Origin: a virus
Length of the DNA stretch: 64,000 bases
IMG/VR virus record: IMGVR_UViG_3300034200_001099
Coordinates: 26,096 to 90,095 of that record
Strand: one strand, 5' to 3'
How positions within the stretch are numbered: the first letter of the stretch is position 1; each line of letters opens with the position of its first letter. Both the position numbers and the translations under genes were made by a program. The notes beneath the pieces were generated by a model. It saw only the letters and a program-made list of their open reading frames with translations, searched no databases and had not been told where the DNA came from. Of the stretch, positions 24,060 through 31,906 are shown piece after piece.

Positions 24060-24617
24060 ATGAAAATAGTTATATCTGATAACCAATATAGTCTTTTAAA
24101 AGAATCAGTTGCCATTAAAAATATTGAGGGAATTAAAAATCATTGGAAAAACCAATTAAAAAAAGGTAAAAAAATTAGATTTGATAAAGAAGACTTAGAA
24201 TTTTGGGGTATTACTACCAGACAAGAAAAATTTTATGCTCAAACGGCTTTTCAGGAATTAGTCGGAGATGAGGCGTTTACTGAAAAATTCATTAAAAACT
24301 TATTAAATAAAACATTTTCAACAAAAGATTTTAACGATATAATTAATATTGGTGGTTATGATTTTGAGTGGATAATAACTGAAATGGAATATCGTGATTT
24401 TGATTTCTATTTATATGGAAAAACATTACCGGGAGGAACTGTTACTCTTATGGATGGTAGAAACTTATCTTTAGATGAAGCAACAAATGACGAAGATCTA
24501 TATTGGGAAATACAAGAAGAAGTTAATGGTGTTGTTCAAGACTGTATGGACAAAATAATTTTACCTGTTACAGGGTATGAGGTAGAAGTATCATCAATAG
24601 TAATATCGGAAGAATGA
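24060..24617 (+). CDS. CTS-leader protein 1 of a tandem array, 185 aa
   Basis: Starts at MKIVISDNQYSLLKES. An upstream in-frame ATG (24024) would translate the terminator and promoter and is rejected. The leader ends in LLKE-S. The mature part is acidic and alpha/beta (FDKEDLEFWGITTRQEKFYA, GGYDFEWIITEMEYRDFDFYLYG). First of five tandem genes (24060-26479) that share the leader but have different bodies. It overlaps the next gene by ATGA. Function unknown; a packaged protein is proposed. Confidence 0.7.
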   Translation: MKIVISDNQYSLLKESVAIKNIEGIKNHWKNQLKKGKKIRFDKEDLEFWGITTRQEKFYAQTAFQELVGDEAFTEKFIKNLLNKTFSTKDFNDIINIGGYDFEWIITEMEYRDFDFYLYGKTLPGGTVTLMDGRNLSLDEATNDEDLYWEIQEEVNGVVQDCMDKIILPVTGYEVEVSSIVISEE

Positions 24618-25018
24618 AAATAATAATATCTGAACAACAATATGTAATGTTATCTGAGTCAAAATTAGATCCAATGCAAAATCTTATTAACATGGCTTTT
24701 GATGAGGTAAAAGAAAATTGTGATCGAGGTTTTTATATAAGGTCACACCACAATTACATATGTGACCCAATAGAAATGATTGAAGAAATAAAGGTGGTAG
24801 ATGTATCAAAAACAACGTCTATGGGTTACCTTGAAAAAAAAGAATTATCTCAAATGCACATTACCGTTGATATTCATCTTGAATCTATATATTTATTTTA
24901 CGATTTAGATAATTTTATTTATCAGTTACAGGGGGAAGCAAGAAACATATTAGGTGGAAGTATTGTATCTATATCAATAGGAGAAGTAATCAATATAAGA
25001 AAAGAATTTAACTGGTGA
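24614..25018 (+). CDS. CTS-leader protein 2 of array, 134 aa
   Basis: Leader MKIIISEQQYVMLSES with MLSE-S as candidate cleavage site. The remainder is an alpha/beta protein (HITVDIHLESIYLFYD, GGSIVSISIGEVINI) with no motif recognised. ATGA overlap upstream; its TGA overlaps the next ATG at 25018. Confidence 0.7.
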   Translation: MKIIISEQQYVMLSESKLDPMQNLINMAFDEVKENCDRGFYIRSHHNYICDPIEMIEEIKVVDVSKTTSMGYLEKKELSQMHITVDIHLESIYLFYDLDNFIYQLQGEARNILGGSIVSISIGEVINIRKEFNW

Positions 25019-25593
25019 TGAAAATTATATTAACTGAAGATCAATATAAGAATCTTTTTGAATCCAATTTTGAAAAAAACAAAAGGTTGGTGGGAAAAAT
25101 GTGGGATGAAGGTATGAACTTGGGTGAGATGTCATCGTTGATTGGTTTAGATGAATCTCAAATAATATTACTTCTTAAAGATAAAAATATAAAAATTGAT
25201 TGTAAATTTGCTGAGGATTTAGTCCTAACTCTTATGTATAGAACTGATTTTATTAATAAAAATTATAATTTCAACAATGGTCAAATGTTTCTAAACTTAA
25301 ATTGGGGAGGTTCTAGTGGGTCTGTAGCATTTGAGTTTAATGATAAGGAATATAAGTTAACAGGATGGGCAACACCTTATTGGGGTGGTGATTGTGAAAC
25401 TCCTGTTGAGGGTAATTATTTTGAAAATAAAAAAACAGATGAATATGTTAATGAATACGGGAATTCAGATAAAAAAATAGAATACACACCATCAAGTTTT
25501 AACTCAATACAGGAACTTATTGATTTTTTAAATAACGATTACCCTAAACAATTAATCAAACCAATAAAAGAATTGATTGAAGGTTATATTTAA
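25018..25593 (+). CDS. CTS-leader protein 3 of array, 191 aa
   Basis: Leader MKIILTEDQYKNLFES ending NLFE-S. Two adjacent ATGs occur; the second (25018) gives the leader in the same form as its neighbours. A helical region (GMNLGEMSSLIGLDESQIILLL, which reads like a short helix-turn-helix) is followed by a beta-rich, Gly/Trp-rich part (LNWGGSSGSVAFEF, GWATPYWGG). Function unknown. Confidence 0.7.
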   Translation: MKIILTEDQYKNLFESNFEKNKRLVGKMWDEGMNLGEMSSLIGLDESQIILLLKDKNIKIDCKFAEDLVLTLMYRTDFINKNYNFNNGQMFLNLNWGGSSGSVAFEFNDKEYKLTGWATPYWGGDCETPVEGNYFENKKTDEYVNEYGNSDKKIEYTPSSFNSIQELIDFLNNDYPKQLIKPIKELIEGYI

Positions 25594-25598
25594 AATAT

Positions 25599-25895
25599 AT
25601 GAAAATTATAATAACTGAAGACCAAGTGGCGTTAATAAGAAGGTTAAGTGAGTTAGAAGAAATTCTTGATAAAATTATTAAGGTATTAAATGATGATATA
25701 AACGATAGTGGTCCGGGTTATAAACCTGATAATTTTGGTGTTTATGAAAGGTGGGTGATGGATAGAGTCAAAAGAGAGTTTAAAAATGATAATCCAAAGA
25801 TTGAATTTCCAAATCACGATTTTATGATGTTAATGTCGGGACAATTTAACAATAAAATTAGAAAAGGTTTTAATAAAGTTAAAAAGAGAAGATGA
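25599..25895 (+). CDS. CTS-leader protein 4 of array, 98 aa
   Basis: Leader MKIIITEDQVALIRRLSE; the LSE at 16-18 is the candidate site. The body is helical and basic with a GPGYKPDNFGVYERW turn. It overlaps the next gene by ATGA. The shortest protein of the array. Confidence 0.65.
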   Translation: MKIIITEDQVALIRRLSELEEILDKIIKVLNDDINDSGPGYKPDNFGVYERWVMDRVKREFKNDNPKIEFPNHDFMMLMSGQFNNKIRKGFNKVKKRR

Positions 25896-26479
25896 AAATA
25901 ATATTAACAGAAAGACAACAGAACTTAATAACGGAAAACTTAACAGATGAGAATCTTCGTAAGTTTTGTTATCAAATTTGGAATAAACAAAAAAAGATGG
26001 GAGAAGAGCCTAATCTTGATGATATGATTTATGATATTACGGACATAAAAAAAAATACAAGGGAAGATTACGATACTATTAGACCAATTTGGTATGAATA
26101 CAATGGAGGTTATGATAGATTATTTAAAAAACTTAAAGATGAAATTGACACTAAAGAATATAAGTTAGTTGAGGCTGAATTTGATTTGGAAACTAAAATA
26201 AAGGTTGTCCATCTTGACATTGTAGGACATTTTGTTGAAATTATGGTTGATGTTGATCCTCGTGGAACTATAGAATTTCATGGTTGGGATGAAGAAACTG
26301 AGGAAGAATACGTGGTAAACGACACAATAGACGCTGCTTATCATGAGGCGTTACTTAATTATGAAGGTGCCGATTTTCAAGGAATGATTAGAAGTTCAGT
26401 ATATGATTTATTTTATAATTTATTAGAAAAATACGGAATTCCAATTGATGTGGATATTGACTTAAAAGAAATTTATTAA
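25892..26479 (+). CDS. CTS-leader protein 5 of array, 195 aa
   Basis: Leader MKIILTERQQNLITEN ending LITE-N, very close to the leader at 53195. The body is acidic and alpha/beta (EAEFDLETKIKVVHLDIVGH, FVEIMVDVDPRGTIEFHGWD). Last of the tandem array. Function unknown. Confidence 0.7.
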   Translation: MKIILTERQQNLITENLTDENLRKFCYQIWNKQKKMGEEPNLDDMIYDITDIKKNTREDYDTIRPIWYEYNGGYDRLFKKLKDEIDTKEYKLVEAEFDLETKIKVVHLDIVGHFVEIMVDVDPRGTIEFHGWDEETEEEYVVNDTIDAAYHEALLNYEGADFQGMIRSSVYDLFYNLLEKYGIPIDVDIDLKEIY

Positions 26480-26491
26480 TACTTTTTAAAT

Positions 26492-26731
26492 ATGGGACCA
26501 ATCGAAAAAAAAATTTTAGAATTATCAAAAACAGAAGGACTTTCTGAAGAAACTTTAATGACTTTAACTATTTTGAAAAATCAAATTAGAGATGATGAAC
26601 GAAGACTTGCAAACAATGCATATGAAAAAGGTTTTCACGATAAAGAAATGAATCGAAAACCTACTTGGAATTACTTTGAAAATAATTATAGTAGTTATTT
26701 GTCAAATATTAAATTTGGCCAGATAAGTTAA
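26492..26731 (+). CDS. hypothetical protein, 79 aa
   Basis: Follows the array by twelve bases. Helical and acidic (IEKKILELSKTEGLSEETLM), no leader peptide of the shared type, no motif recognised. The next gene has its own promoter inside the 3' end region of this gene. Confidence 0.6.
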   Translation: MGPIEKKILELSKTEGLSEETLMTLTILKNQIRDDERRLANNAYEKGFHDKEMNRKPTWNYFENNYSSYLSNIKFGQIS

Positions 26732-26737
26732 TTTTTG

Positions 26738-26745
26738 TATCTTTG
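26738..26745 (+). promoter_or_regulatory. Bacteroidota-type promoter (TTTG ... TATCTTTG)
   Basis: TTTG at 26714-26717 and TATCTTTG at 26738-26745 are separated by 20 bases, the usual Bacteroidota spacing. Four bases separate it from the ATG at 26750, predicting a leaderless mRNA. Confidence 0.8.
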
Positions 26746-26749
26746 TGAT

Positions 26750-27034
26750 ATGGAAGACTTAACTAAACTTGAATTACCCGAAATTAAAATTCTTTGTAAA
26801 CAATACGGAATAGGTATTGTTGGAGATCAAAAATCTTTAATCAAAAAACTCAAATATTTCTTAGAACCTATTGGAGATGTATTAAACACGCATCCTGGAA
26901 GAAAATTAGCCAATGGTAAAAAAATTGTTGGAGTTAAAGTTAACAACCAAGAAGAAATTAATTCTATTAATAAGAAAAAGGGTCAATTTTTATATTATTC
27001 TTTGGGTTATCACTATTATATTGTGACAGAATAA
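26750..27034 (+). CDS. SAP-domain-like protein, 94 aa
   Basis: Starts at MEDLTKLELPEIKIL. An in-frame ATG fifteen bases upstream would translate the promoter itself and is rejected. Residues 3-38 (LTKLELPEIKILCKQYGI, LIKKLKYFL) fit a SAP helix-turn-helix motif, which binds DNA. The C-terminal part is a small beta domain (KIVGVKVNNQEEI). It may be a DNA-binding regulator; the SAP assignment is by pattern. Confidence 0.6.
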   Translation: MEDLTKLELPEIKILCKQYGIGIVGDQKSLIKKLKYFLEPIGDVLNTHPGRKLANGKKIVGVKVNNQEEINSINKKKGQFLYYSLGYHYYIVTE

Positions 27035-27045
27035 TAAAACCATGA

Positions 27046-27053
27046 TATTTATT
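27046..27053 (+). promoter_or_regulatory. candidate late promoter TATTTATT
   Basis: TATTTATT ends 13 bases before the ATG at 27067 in a short intergenic gap. Confidence 0.5.
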
Positions 27054-27066
27054 AAATAAAATTGAT

Positions 27067-27603
27067 ATGAGAAAACAAATACTTGAAGAACTAAAAGAGA
27101 TGAGGTATCTTTTTAATTACGATAGAGGAAAAATTATTTCTGAACAAAATCAAAACCTTAATGAAATGATTGATTTAGAAAAAGGGTCTTTTGGTTATGA
27201 AGATATGGATGATGGTAGTGAAAAGTTTCCTTCATTTAGTCCTAATGGTGATATGGATACAGGTGAAGATTTAGCACCTTCTTTTGATTCAGATGGTAAT
27301 TTTTTAGGTATGGTAAAACCTAATCGAGATGGTATGGAAGGTGATGAGGATGAATTAGAAGAAGACGCTTTTGGTGGTGATTATAAAGATGATTTAGAAG
27401 AAGAAATTGATTTTGATGTTCCTACTATGATGCCAGGGACAAAAGAAAAAGAAAGGACAATTACAAAACCTGGAACCAAACCCGATAAGGACTCACCATA
27501 CAAACCTAAACCTGGACCAAAGAAAAACCCAAAAGCTAAAAAAGGTGATATGCCTGATTGGTTAAGTTTTGATGAACTTGGAATTAATCTTAAGCAAAAA
27601 TGA
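27067..27603 (+). CDS. acidic putative virion protein, 178 aa
   Basis: The N-terminus contains EELKEMRYLFNYDRGKIISE then QNQNLNE, with two hydrophobic-x-Glu sites (IISE, NLNE) suitable for processing. The start resembles the C-terminal EEFGRMQELMGY motif of the 14534 protein. The body is very acidic (DDGSEKFPSFSPNGDMDTG, EDELEEDAFGG) and the end is Pro/Lys-rich. Acidic low-complexity proteins of this kind often act as scaffolds. It overlaps the next gene by ATGA. Confidence 0.6.
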   Translation: MRKQILEELKEMRYLFNYDRGKIISEQNQNLNEMIDLEKGSFGYEDMDDGSEKFPSFSPNGDMDTGEDLAPSFDSDGNFLGMVKPNRDGMEGDEDELEEDAFGGDYKDDLEEEIDFDVPTMMPGTKEKERTITKPGTKPDKDSPYKPKPGPKKNPKAKKGDMPDWLSFDELGINLKQK

Positions 27604-28850
27604 GAAATATTAAAAAAAGACTATATACAGAAGTAATCTCAAAAAAAAATTTATTAAGGATTATGGAAGCTCCTATTGACTACGAAGGACCTGAAAGAAT
27701 GGCTGGAGATGTTGAGAGAAAAATTACGGGAAGAGAAACCCCATATCATAATTTTCCTGCAATTCCAAATATGGATAGAGACTTTATTGAGTTAATATCT
27801 TCAAAAAGATTCAAGGACTCAGTTGATAAAGTTAGAACGGCAATGGGAGATACAAGAACTATTCAAGGGGGAAACGCTCTTATGCAATTGCTGGGAACTG
27901 TGGGTCAAGCAATGCAAAAACTTGTTATGATTCAAATGAAAAACAAAAAACAACTTGAAGACCTTGCAATTGATCTTGTTAAAAACGAATTAGGAATTCC
28001 TGAAGGAGCAATGCAATTCAAAGCCGAACTTGTGTCAAGTACTATGGGAGCAGCAGAAGGGATGCAAAGTGAGCCTGAAATGCCAAGTGAAGAAGAGGTT
28101 GAAGAATTAATGGGAGATATGGAAAACTTTAATTTGGAAAGAGAAAAAAGAAGATTCATTAATTCACTTATTCAAGGTGCAGCTTTTAAAGGAGGACATA
28201 TGTATAATCTTGTTAAAAATGAGATCAATGACATTAATCCACAACTTATGAACCTATACGCTGTGACACAATCTTTAATGGAACATGCATATTGGATATT
28301 CCCTGACATGGAAGGAATGGCTGGCGGTGGCGGTGGTCAAATGGGCCAATCTGAAGTTGATGAAAAAACAGACCCACCAACAGTTAAAGCTAAGGCGGTT
28401 ACATTCCCATTATTAGTTCATGAATTGGTAAAGGGAGTATATGAGATTTTTGGATCACACGGATTACCTGACGACCCAAGACAACAAGAAATGATATTAA
28501 ACGCTGAAGATACTTTACCTTCAGAAATTTGGGACTCAAGGTTAGGTCCTATTTTTTGGGAAAAGTTTATGGCATCATATCCTATGGAGTTGTTTGATGA
28601 AGACAAAAAACATATACAGCATTATTTGTTTATGCGATTCTCGGCATTAAATGCGGAAGAGTTCATGAAGGTATCAAAAATGATTTTAAAAGGAGATCCA
28701 TTAGGTCAACAATTTATTCAAGGAATGGTCAATGAGATTGTTAAAGATCTAAAAGATAAAGACTATAAAGATGCTATGGGTTATGATGATGAAGATGATG
28801 AAGATAATGATGATTTGAGTGGGGTTGACTTTAGTGATTTGGGACTTTAA
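27600..28850 (+). CDS. putative virion protein, 416 aa
   Basis: MRNIKKRLYTEVISKKNLLR then IME-AP is a candidate processed leader. The body is mostly helical and Met/Glu-rich with GGNALMQLLGTVGQAMQKL, an MAGGGGGQMG loop and an acidic tail (DDEDDEDNDDL). It is translationally coupled to the acidic protein upstream, and a terminator overlaps its stop codon. A head or portal-associated role is possible; no family recognised. Confidence 0.6.
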   Translation: MRNIKKRLYTEVISKKNLLRIMEAPIDYEGPERMAGDVERKITGRETPYHNFPAIPNMDRDFIELISSKRFKDSVDKVRTAMGDTRTIQGGNALMQLLGTVGQAMQKLVMIQMKNKKQLEDLAIDLVKNELGIPEGAMQFKAELVSSTMGAAEGMQSEPEMPSEEEVEELMGDMENFNLEREKRRFINSLIQGAAFKGGHMYNLVKNEINDINPQLMNLYAVTQSLMEHAYWIFPDMEGMAGGGGGQMGQSEVDEKTDPPTVKAKAVTFPLLVHELVKGVYEIFGSHGLPDDPRQQEMILNAEDTLPSEIWDSRLGPIFWEKFMASYPMELFDEDKKHIQHYLFMRFSALNAEEFMKVSKMILKGDPLGQQFIQGMVNEIVKDLKDKDYKDAMGYDDEDDEDNDDLSGVDFSDLGL

Positions 28851-28868
28851 TAAGTCCCATTTTTTTTT
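28841..28868 (+). terminator. intrinsic terminator containing a stop codon
   Basis: GGGACTT pairs with AAGTCCC (28841-28847 with 28852-28858), with the TAA stop (28848-28850) in the four-base loop, then A and T9. It ends the two-gene virion operon. Confidence 0.9.
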
Positions 28869-28909
28869 ATAAGGAATTTTTTTCCTATAATTATTAAAAA
28901 TGTTAAGTT

Positions 28910-29206
28910 ATGAAAAATATTGATTGTGAAATTTACATAAAACAACTTATTACTTTTTTTGAAAAAAATCCAGGTGATTTAATGACACTAATAGGGGATG
29001 TTCAAAAAGAAGAGTTTTATAAAAAGTTAAGGGAAAAATGTGAAAAAAATGTTGATGATGGAATTGACCATAGTTTAAATAAACAACAAATTATTGATAT
29101 TGTTATGGAATTAAAAATTCCTGAACTATTTGAAAAACCAAATCCTAAGTTAGTTGTGGAAGGATATGTTCAAAAAACAAAATGGGGTAAAATAATTTTA
29201 AATTAA
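28910..29206 (+). CDS. hypothetical protein, 98 aa
   Basis: Helical, with a polar start and WGKIILN end. The region DGIDHSLNKQQIIDIVMELKI reads like a short helix-turn-helix. No clear promoter element upstream. Function unknown. Confidence 0.6.
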   Translation: MKNIDCEIYIKQLITFFEKNPGDLMTLIGDVQKEEFYKKLREKCEKNVDDGIDHSLNKQQIIDIVMELKIPELFEKPNPKLVVEGYVQKTKWGKIILN

Positions 29207-29242
29207 TTCTTTAAAAAAGTTTTGTATTTAATAAAAAACGCA

Positions 29243-29250
29243 TATCTTTG
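29243..29250 (+). promoter_or_regulatory. Bacteroidota-type -7 element (TATCTTTG)
   Basis: TATCTTTG lies 23 bases before the ATG at 29274 and is likely the promoter of the small basic gene plus the DUF932 gene. Confidence 0.7.
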
Positions 29251-29273
29251 TAATGTGATAAACGAGAAACAAA

Positions 29274-29396
29274 ATGAAAACAATAGAACTTACTATGAAT
29301 GAGATATGGATGGCGACTAGACCAACCATTCAAAAAAGTAAGAAATCCTATACTCGTAAAACCAAACACAAAAACAAAGAAAATTATAAACTATGA
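29274..29396 (+). CDS. small basic protein, 40 aa
   Basis: MKTIELTMNEIWMATRPTIQ followed by a Lys-rich tail. Its TGA overlaps the DUF932 start as ATGA (29393-29396), and it lies just behind a TAnnTTTG promoter, so it is probably a true leader gene of the operon. Function unknown; nucleic-acid binding is possible from charge. Confidence 0.6.
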   Translation: MKTIELTMNEIWMATRPTIQKSKKSYTRKTKHKNKENYKL

Positions 29397-30151
29397 TATA
29401 CACACCAGAATTAATCAAATCAATTGCCCCGGCAGTATTTGCAACATCACCATCTCCCAAAATGACGAACAAGTATGAGTTCGTTCCAACCAACGAGGTA
29501 ATGGATATGTTCGACCGCGAAGGATGGCAATTATCGTCAGTAAAACAATCAGGTCGTGGGATTCACGGAGTCCACGAACTTAAGTATCGCAACGGACAAC
29601 TACCAAAAGTTGGGGACACAGTTGTTGAAGCAATCATCCGTAACTCTCACGATGGAACAGCAACATTCTCTATGGGAGCAGGACTATTCCGATTGGTATG
29701 TTCAAATGGACTTACAGTTCCTACATCAGTGGCAGAACGATTCTCAATTAGACACAACCACTTTTCATTTGACGATGTTAGAGCTTTGGCCGAGGACTTC
29801 TCTAAGAAACTCCCAAGAATTGAAGAGTCTGTTACTCGAATGATGGAAAAGGAGTTAACTGAAAAAGAAAAACTTCGTTTAATAAAAGAAGCTCTTAAGA
29901 TTCGTTGGACTGTTGGAAATAGTCCTGAATCAATTGACATTACAGACCTTCTAACACCGTTTAGACCTGAGGATGAGGGAAGTGATCTTTGGACAGTGTT
30001 TAACGTGATTCAAGAGAAGATGACTAAAGGTGGATTCACTTACAAAACACCAAGAGGACGACAAACAACTCTTCGTGGTATTAAGAGTATCCAAGCGACA
30101 AATCGTTTAAACACTAAACTTTGGGAAGCGGCAGAATTAATGTTGGTTTAA
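29393..30151 (+). CDS. DUF932 phage protein
   Basis: 252 residues. The N-terminal pattern FVPTNEVMDMFDREGWQLSS, then a core with HGVHELKYRN and SMGAGLFRLVCSNGLTVPT, is typical of DUF932 proteins of phages and plasmids, where the RLVCSNGL stretch is the best-conserved part. Its function is unknown, possibly DNA-related. The codon choice has somewhat more C and G than in neighbours. A terminator follows within ten bases. Confidence 0.8.
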   Translation: MIYTPELIKSIAPAVFATSPSPKMTNKYEFVPTNEVMDMFDREGWQLSSVKQSGRGIHGVHELKYRNGQLPKVGDTVVEAIIRNSHDGTATFSMGAGLFRLVCSNGLTVPTSVAERFSIRHNHFSFDDVRALAEDFSKKLPRIEESVTRMMEKELTEKEKLRLIKEALKIRWTVGNSPESIDITDLLTPFRPEDEGSDLWTVFNVIQEKMTKGGFTYKTPRGRQTTLRGIKSIQATNRLNTKLWEAAELMLV

Positions 30152-30158
30152 AAACTAT

Positions 30159-30181
30159 GGGGACATTAAAGTCCCCTTTTT
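30159..30181 (+). terminator. intrinsic terminator
   Basis: GGGGAC pairs with GTCCCC (30159-30164 with 30171-30176) around ATTAAA and is followed by five T. It ends the DUF932 operon; the next ATG is at 30187. Confidence 0.88.
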
Positions 30182-30186
30182 GTATT

Positions 30187-30525
30187 ATGGAAAAATTTAA
30201 ACACGAAGAAAGATTTTTAGAAAATATATTTAAAACAAATGAAAATTTATTTTCAATTATGGAATTATCTGAAGGTCATGGATTGTCCCCAAATGAGTTG
30301 AAATCAAAAACAAAGTTCACAGAGTTTTTTTCTGATTCCATACAATATTTAGATGGAACAACTAATTTAGATTCCATTTATATGTTTGATAGTGACATTT
30401 ACATATATTTATCTAAAAGTGATCCAACAATCTCTTCTTTTTCTTGTAAAATTTATTATCCTATAAGAAAGAAAAAAGATGTTGAGTTTTTTATATTAAA
30501 CTTAAAAAAATTAAAGAAAAATTAA
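30187..30525 (+). CDS. hypothetical protein, 112 aa
   Basis: Starts at MEKFKHEERFLENIF; upstream in-frame ATGs would translate the terminator. TTTG lies four bases before the ATG, the same spacing as the leaderless promoters, though TA is missing. The protein is alpha/beta, with Asp/Tyr-rich SIYMFDSDIYIYLS. It precedes thioredoxin by nine bases. Function unknown. Confidence 0.6.
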   Translation: MEKFKHEERFLENIFKTNENLFSIMELSEGHGLSPNELKSKTKFTEFFSDSIQYLDGTTNLDSIYMFDSDIYIYLSKSDPTISSFSCKIYYPIRKKKDVEFFILNLKKLKKN

Positions 30526-30534
30526 AAAAAAATT

Positions 30535-30852
30535 ATGGAAATTAGTGGTATAGATTTAAAAGAAAAAATTAAAAATGGCGAAAAATTAATTGTTGAGTTT
30601 TGGGCTGAGTGGTGTGGACCATGTAAAGTAATGAAACCTATATTTGAAAGAGTTTCAAATAGTAATGAAAATGATGACGTTAAAATGTATACGATGGATA
30701 TTGACCTTAATAAAGAGGCCGCCATTGGATTTGGCATTAGAAGTATTCCTACAATTAAAGTTTTTAATGGTGGATCAGTTATTGGAACCAAAGTTGGGGT
30801 GTTAAATGAAACATCCATAAAAGATTTAGTAACAGAATTAATAAATGGATAA
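30535..30852 (+). CDS. thioredoxin
   Basis: 105 residues, the usual thioredoxin length. Active site WCGPCK (about residues 25-30), the buried Asp region MDIDLN and the cis-Pro loop RSIPTIKVF are all present. It reduces protein disulfides and can serve as electron donor for ribonucleotide reductase; in T7 host thioredoxin is a polymerase processivity factor. It overlaps the glutaredoxin gene by eight bases. Confidence 0.93.
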   Translation: MEISGIDLKEKIKNGEKLIVEFWAEWCGPCKVMKPIFERVSNSNENDDVKMYTMDIDLNKEAAIGFGIRSIPTIKVFNGGSVIGTKVGVLNETSIKDLVTELING

Positions 30853-31132
30853 GATTGCAGTTATTTTTACAATGAAAGGGTGTCCCCATTGCGTTATTCT
30901 TAAAGAAATGTTAGAAGATGCAAATATTGATTATGTTGATAGAGACATTTATGAATTTGAGGAAGAATATAATATGTTTGTAGAAGCCACAGGAAGTGAC
31001 TATGTTCCCGCATTTATGTTAGTTGAAGATTTTGAAAGTGAAAACCCAACAACAGGTTTATTTGCTCCAGATAGAGACTTTCAAGATATTCACGAAGGAT
31101 TAACAATAATCAAAGAGTTTTACGAAAGATAA
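30845..31132 (+). CDS. glutaredoxin-like protein
   Basis: 95 residues. GCPHC near residue 13 is the CxxC redox site (CPHC, like T4 NrdC CVYC in position), and VPAFMLVED gives the cis-Pro loop. It has an insert around NPTTGLFAPDRDFQD. Forms a redox pair with the overlapping thioredoxin, probably feeding a ribonucleotide reductase outside the window. A terminator follows. Confidence 0.88.
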   Translation: MDKIAVIFTMKGCPHCVILKEMLEDANIDYVDRDIYEFEEEYNMFVEATGSDYVPAFMLVEDFESENPTTGLFAPDRDFQDIHEGLTIIKEFYER

Positions 31133-31138
31133 TAAAAG

Positions 31139-31163
31139 CCCCTCTTAACGGAGGGGTTTTTTT
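31139..31163. terminator. intrinsic terminator between convergent genes
   Basis: CCCCTC pairs with GAGGGG (31139-31144 with 31151-31156) around TTAACG, then seven T. It lies between the plus-strand glutaredoxin gene and the end of a minus-strand gene; the minus side has a weaker CTTTTATT run. Confidence 0.9.
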
Positions 31164-31857
31164 ATAATAATACCACATCTTTTAGTCGATCTTGAATCAA
31201 GTATGGTTTATTTTTTGTTTGATCAAAAACATCGTGGAAAAACTCGTAATCGGCAAATCTTTCATTAAAGGACTCCAAGTCCATATCAAACACATCTAAA
31301 ACCAAACTCTCAATTTTATCGTTATCGACATATGAATTACAAGATACTTTAATTTTGCGATCCCCATCTTCATTTTCTTCATTAGTATAGTATAAATAAA
31401 CTTGATCTACATTAAGTAATGAATACATATGGTTAAACATATATTGTGAGTAATAAACAATTGATCTACCGCACCCTAAACTATGTCCATATGGAAACTC
31501 TGAACTACAAGTTAGTTCAGAAATCGGTTCGTCTTCAATGGTGTATACATCCTTATGTGTTGAAATCCATTTATTATCAAAATTATTAATATCTTGATCG
31601 TATTTGATAATATCAATTACGTTTAAATTTTTTCTGTTAACTTCTGTTAACACATCATCAAACCAATTTGAAAAATCAGTTTTTAGTTCATTTAAATCCA
31701 ACACTTCTTTACTCGTTGTTTGGCCATTTACGACCACAAAGGTTTCACAATCTGTTACTTGGATTACTGTGTTGTCCTTCTTATCAAATTTAGAAAGGAT
31801 GTAGTCGGCAAATAGATTCACAAAGTATCTTCGTGTGTTTTTTTCTAATTTTCTCAT
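31162..31857 (-). CDS. hypothetical protein, 231 aa, minus strand
   Basis: Minus-strand gene with ATG at 31857. The segment VTDCETFVVVNGQTTSKEVL (about 34-53) is reminiscent of the N-terminal domain of S-adenosylmethionine synthetase (CETxV ... GExTT), and DRKIKVSC later could match its central strand, but the catalytic His and Lys motifs of that enzyme are not evident. It is therefore left as unknown with a possible distant relation. A TATTTATA (minus sense, 31898-31905) lies upstream. Confidence 0.6.
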   Translation of the reverse strand: MRKLEKNTRRYFVNLFADYILSKFDKKDNTVIQVTDCETFVVVNGQTTSKEVLDLNELKTDFSNWFDDVLTEVNRKNLNVIDIIKYDQDINNFDNKWISTHKDVYTIEDEPISELTCSSEFPYGHSLGCGRSIVYYSQYMFNHMYSLLNVDQVYLYYTNEENEDGDRKIKVSCNSYVDNDKIESLVLDVFDMDLESFNERFADYEFFHDVFDQTKNKPYLIQDRLKDVVLL

Positions 31858-31897
31858 ATTTTTTATTTTTATAATTAATATGAGTTTTATTTGGATT

Positions 31898-31905
31898 TAT
31901 AAATA
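31898..31905 (-). promoter_or_regulatory. candidate late promoter TATTTATA, minus strand
   Basis: The plus strand reads TATAAATA, so the minus strand reads TATTTATA, 40 bases before the minus ATG at 31857. The distance is long, so confidence is low. Confidence 0.35.
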
Positions 31906-31906
31906 G

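Noticed and set aside
24024-24060. Upstream starts at 24024, 39880, 44526, 46515 and 30121
   Set aside because: The added N-terminal parts translate terminators or promoter DNA and hide clear leader or signal peptides at the later ATG.
26735-26750. Upstream starts of the type MYLC/MYIC at 26735, 47847 and 55464
   Set aside because: These extensions translate the promoter element itself (TAT-nTT-TGT codons); the downstream ATG after the element is chosen.
31162-31857. S-adenosylmethionine synthetase
   Set aside because: One segment (CETFVVVNGQTTS) is suggestive, but the catalytic His and Lys motifs and the usual length (about 390 aa) are missing, so no functional name is given.
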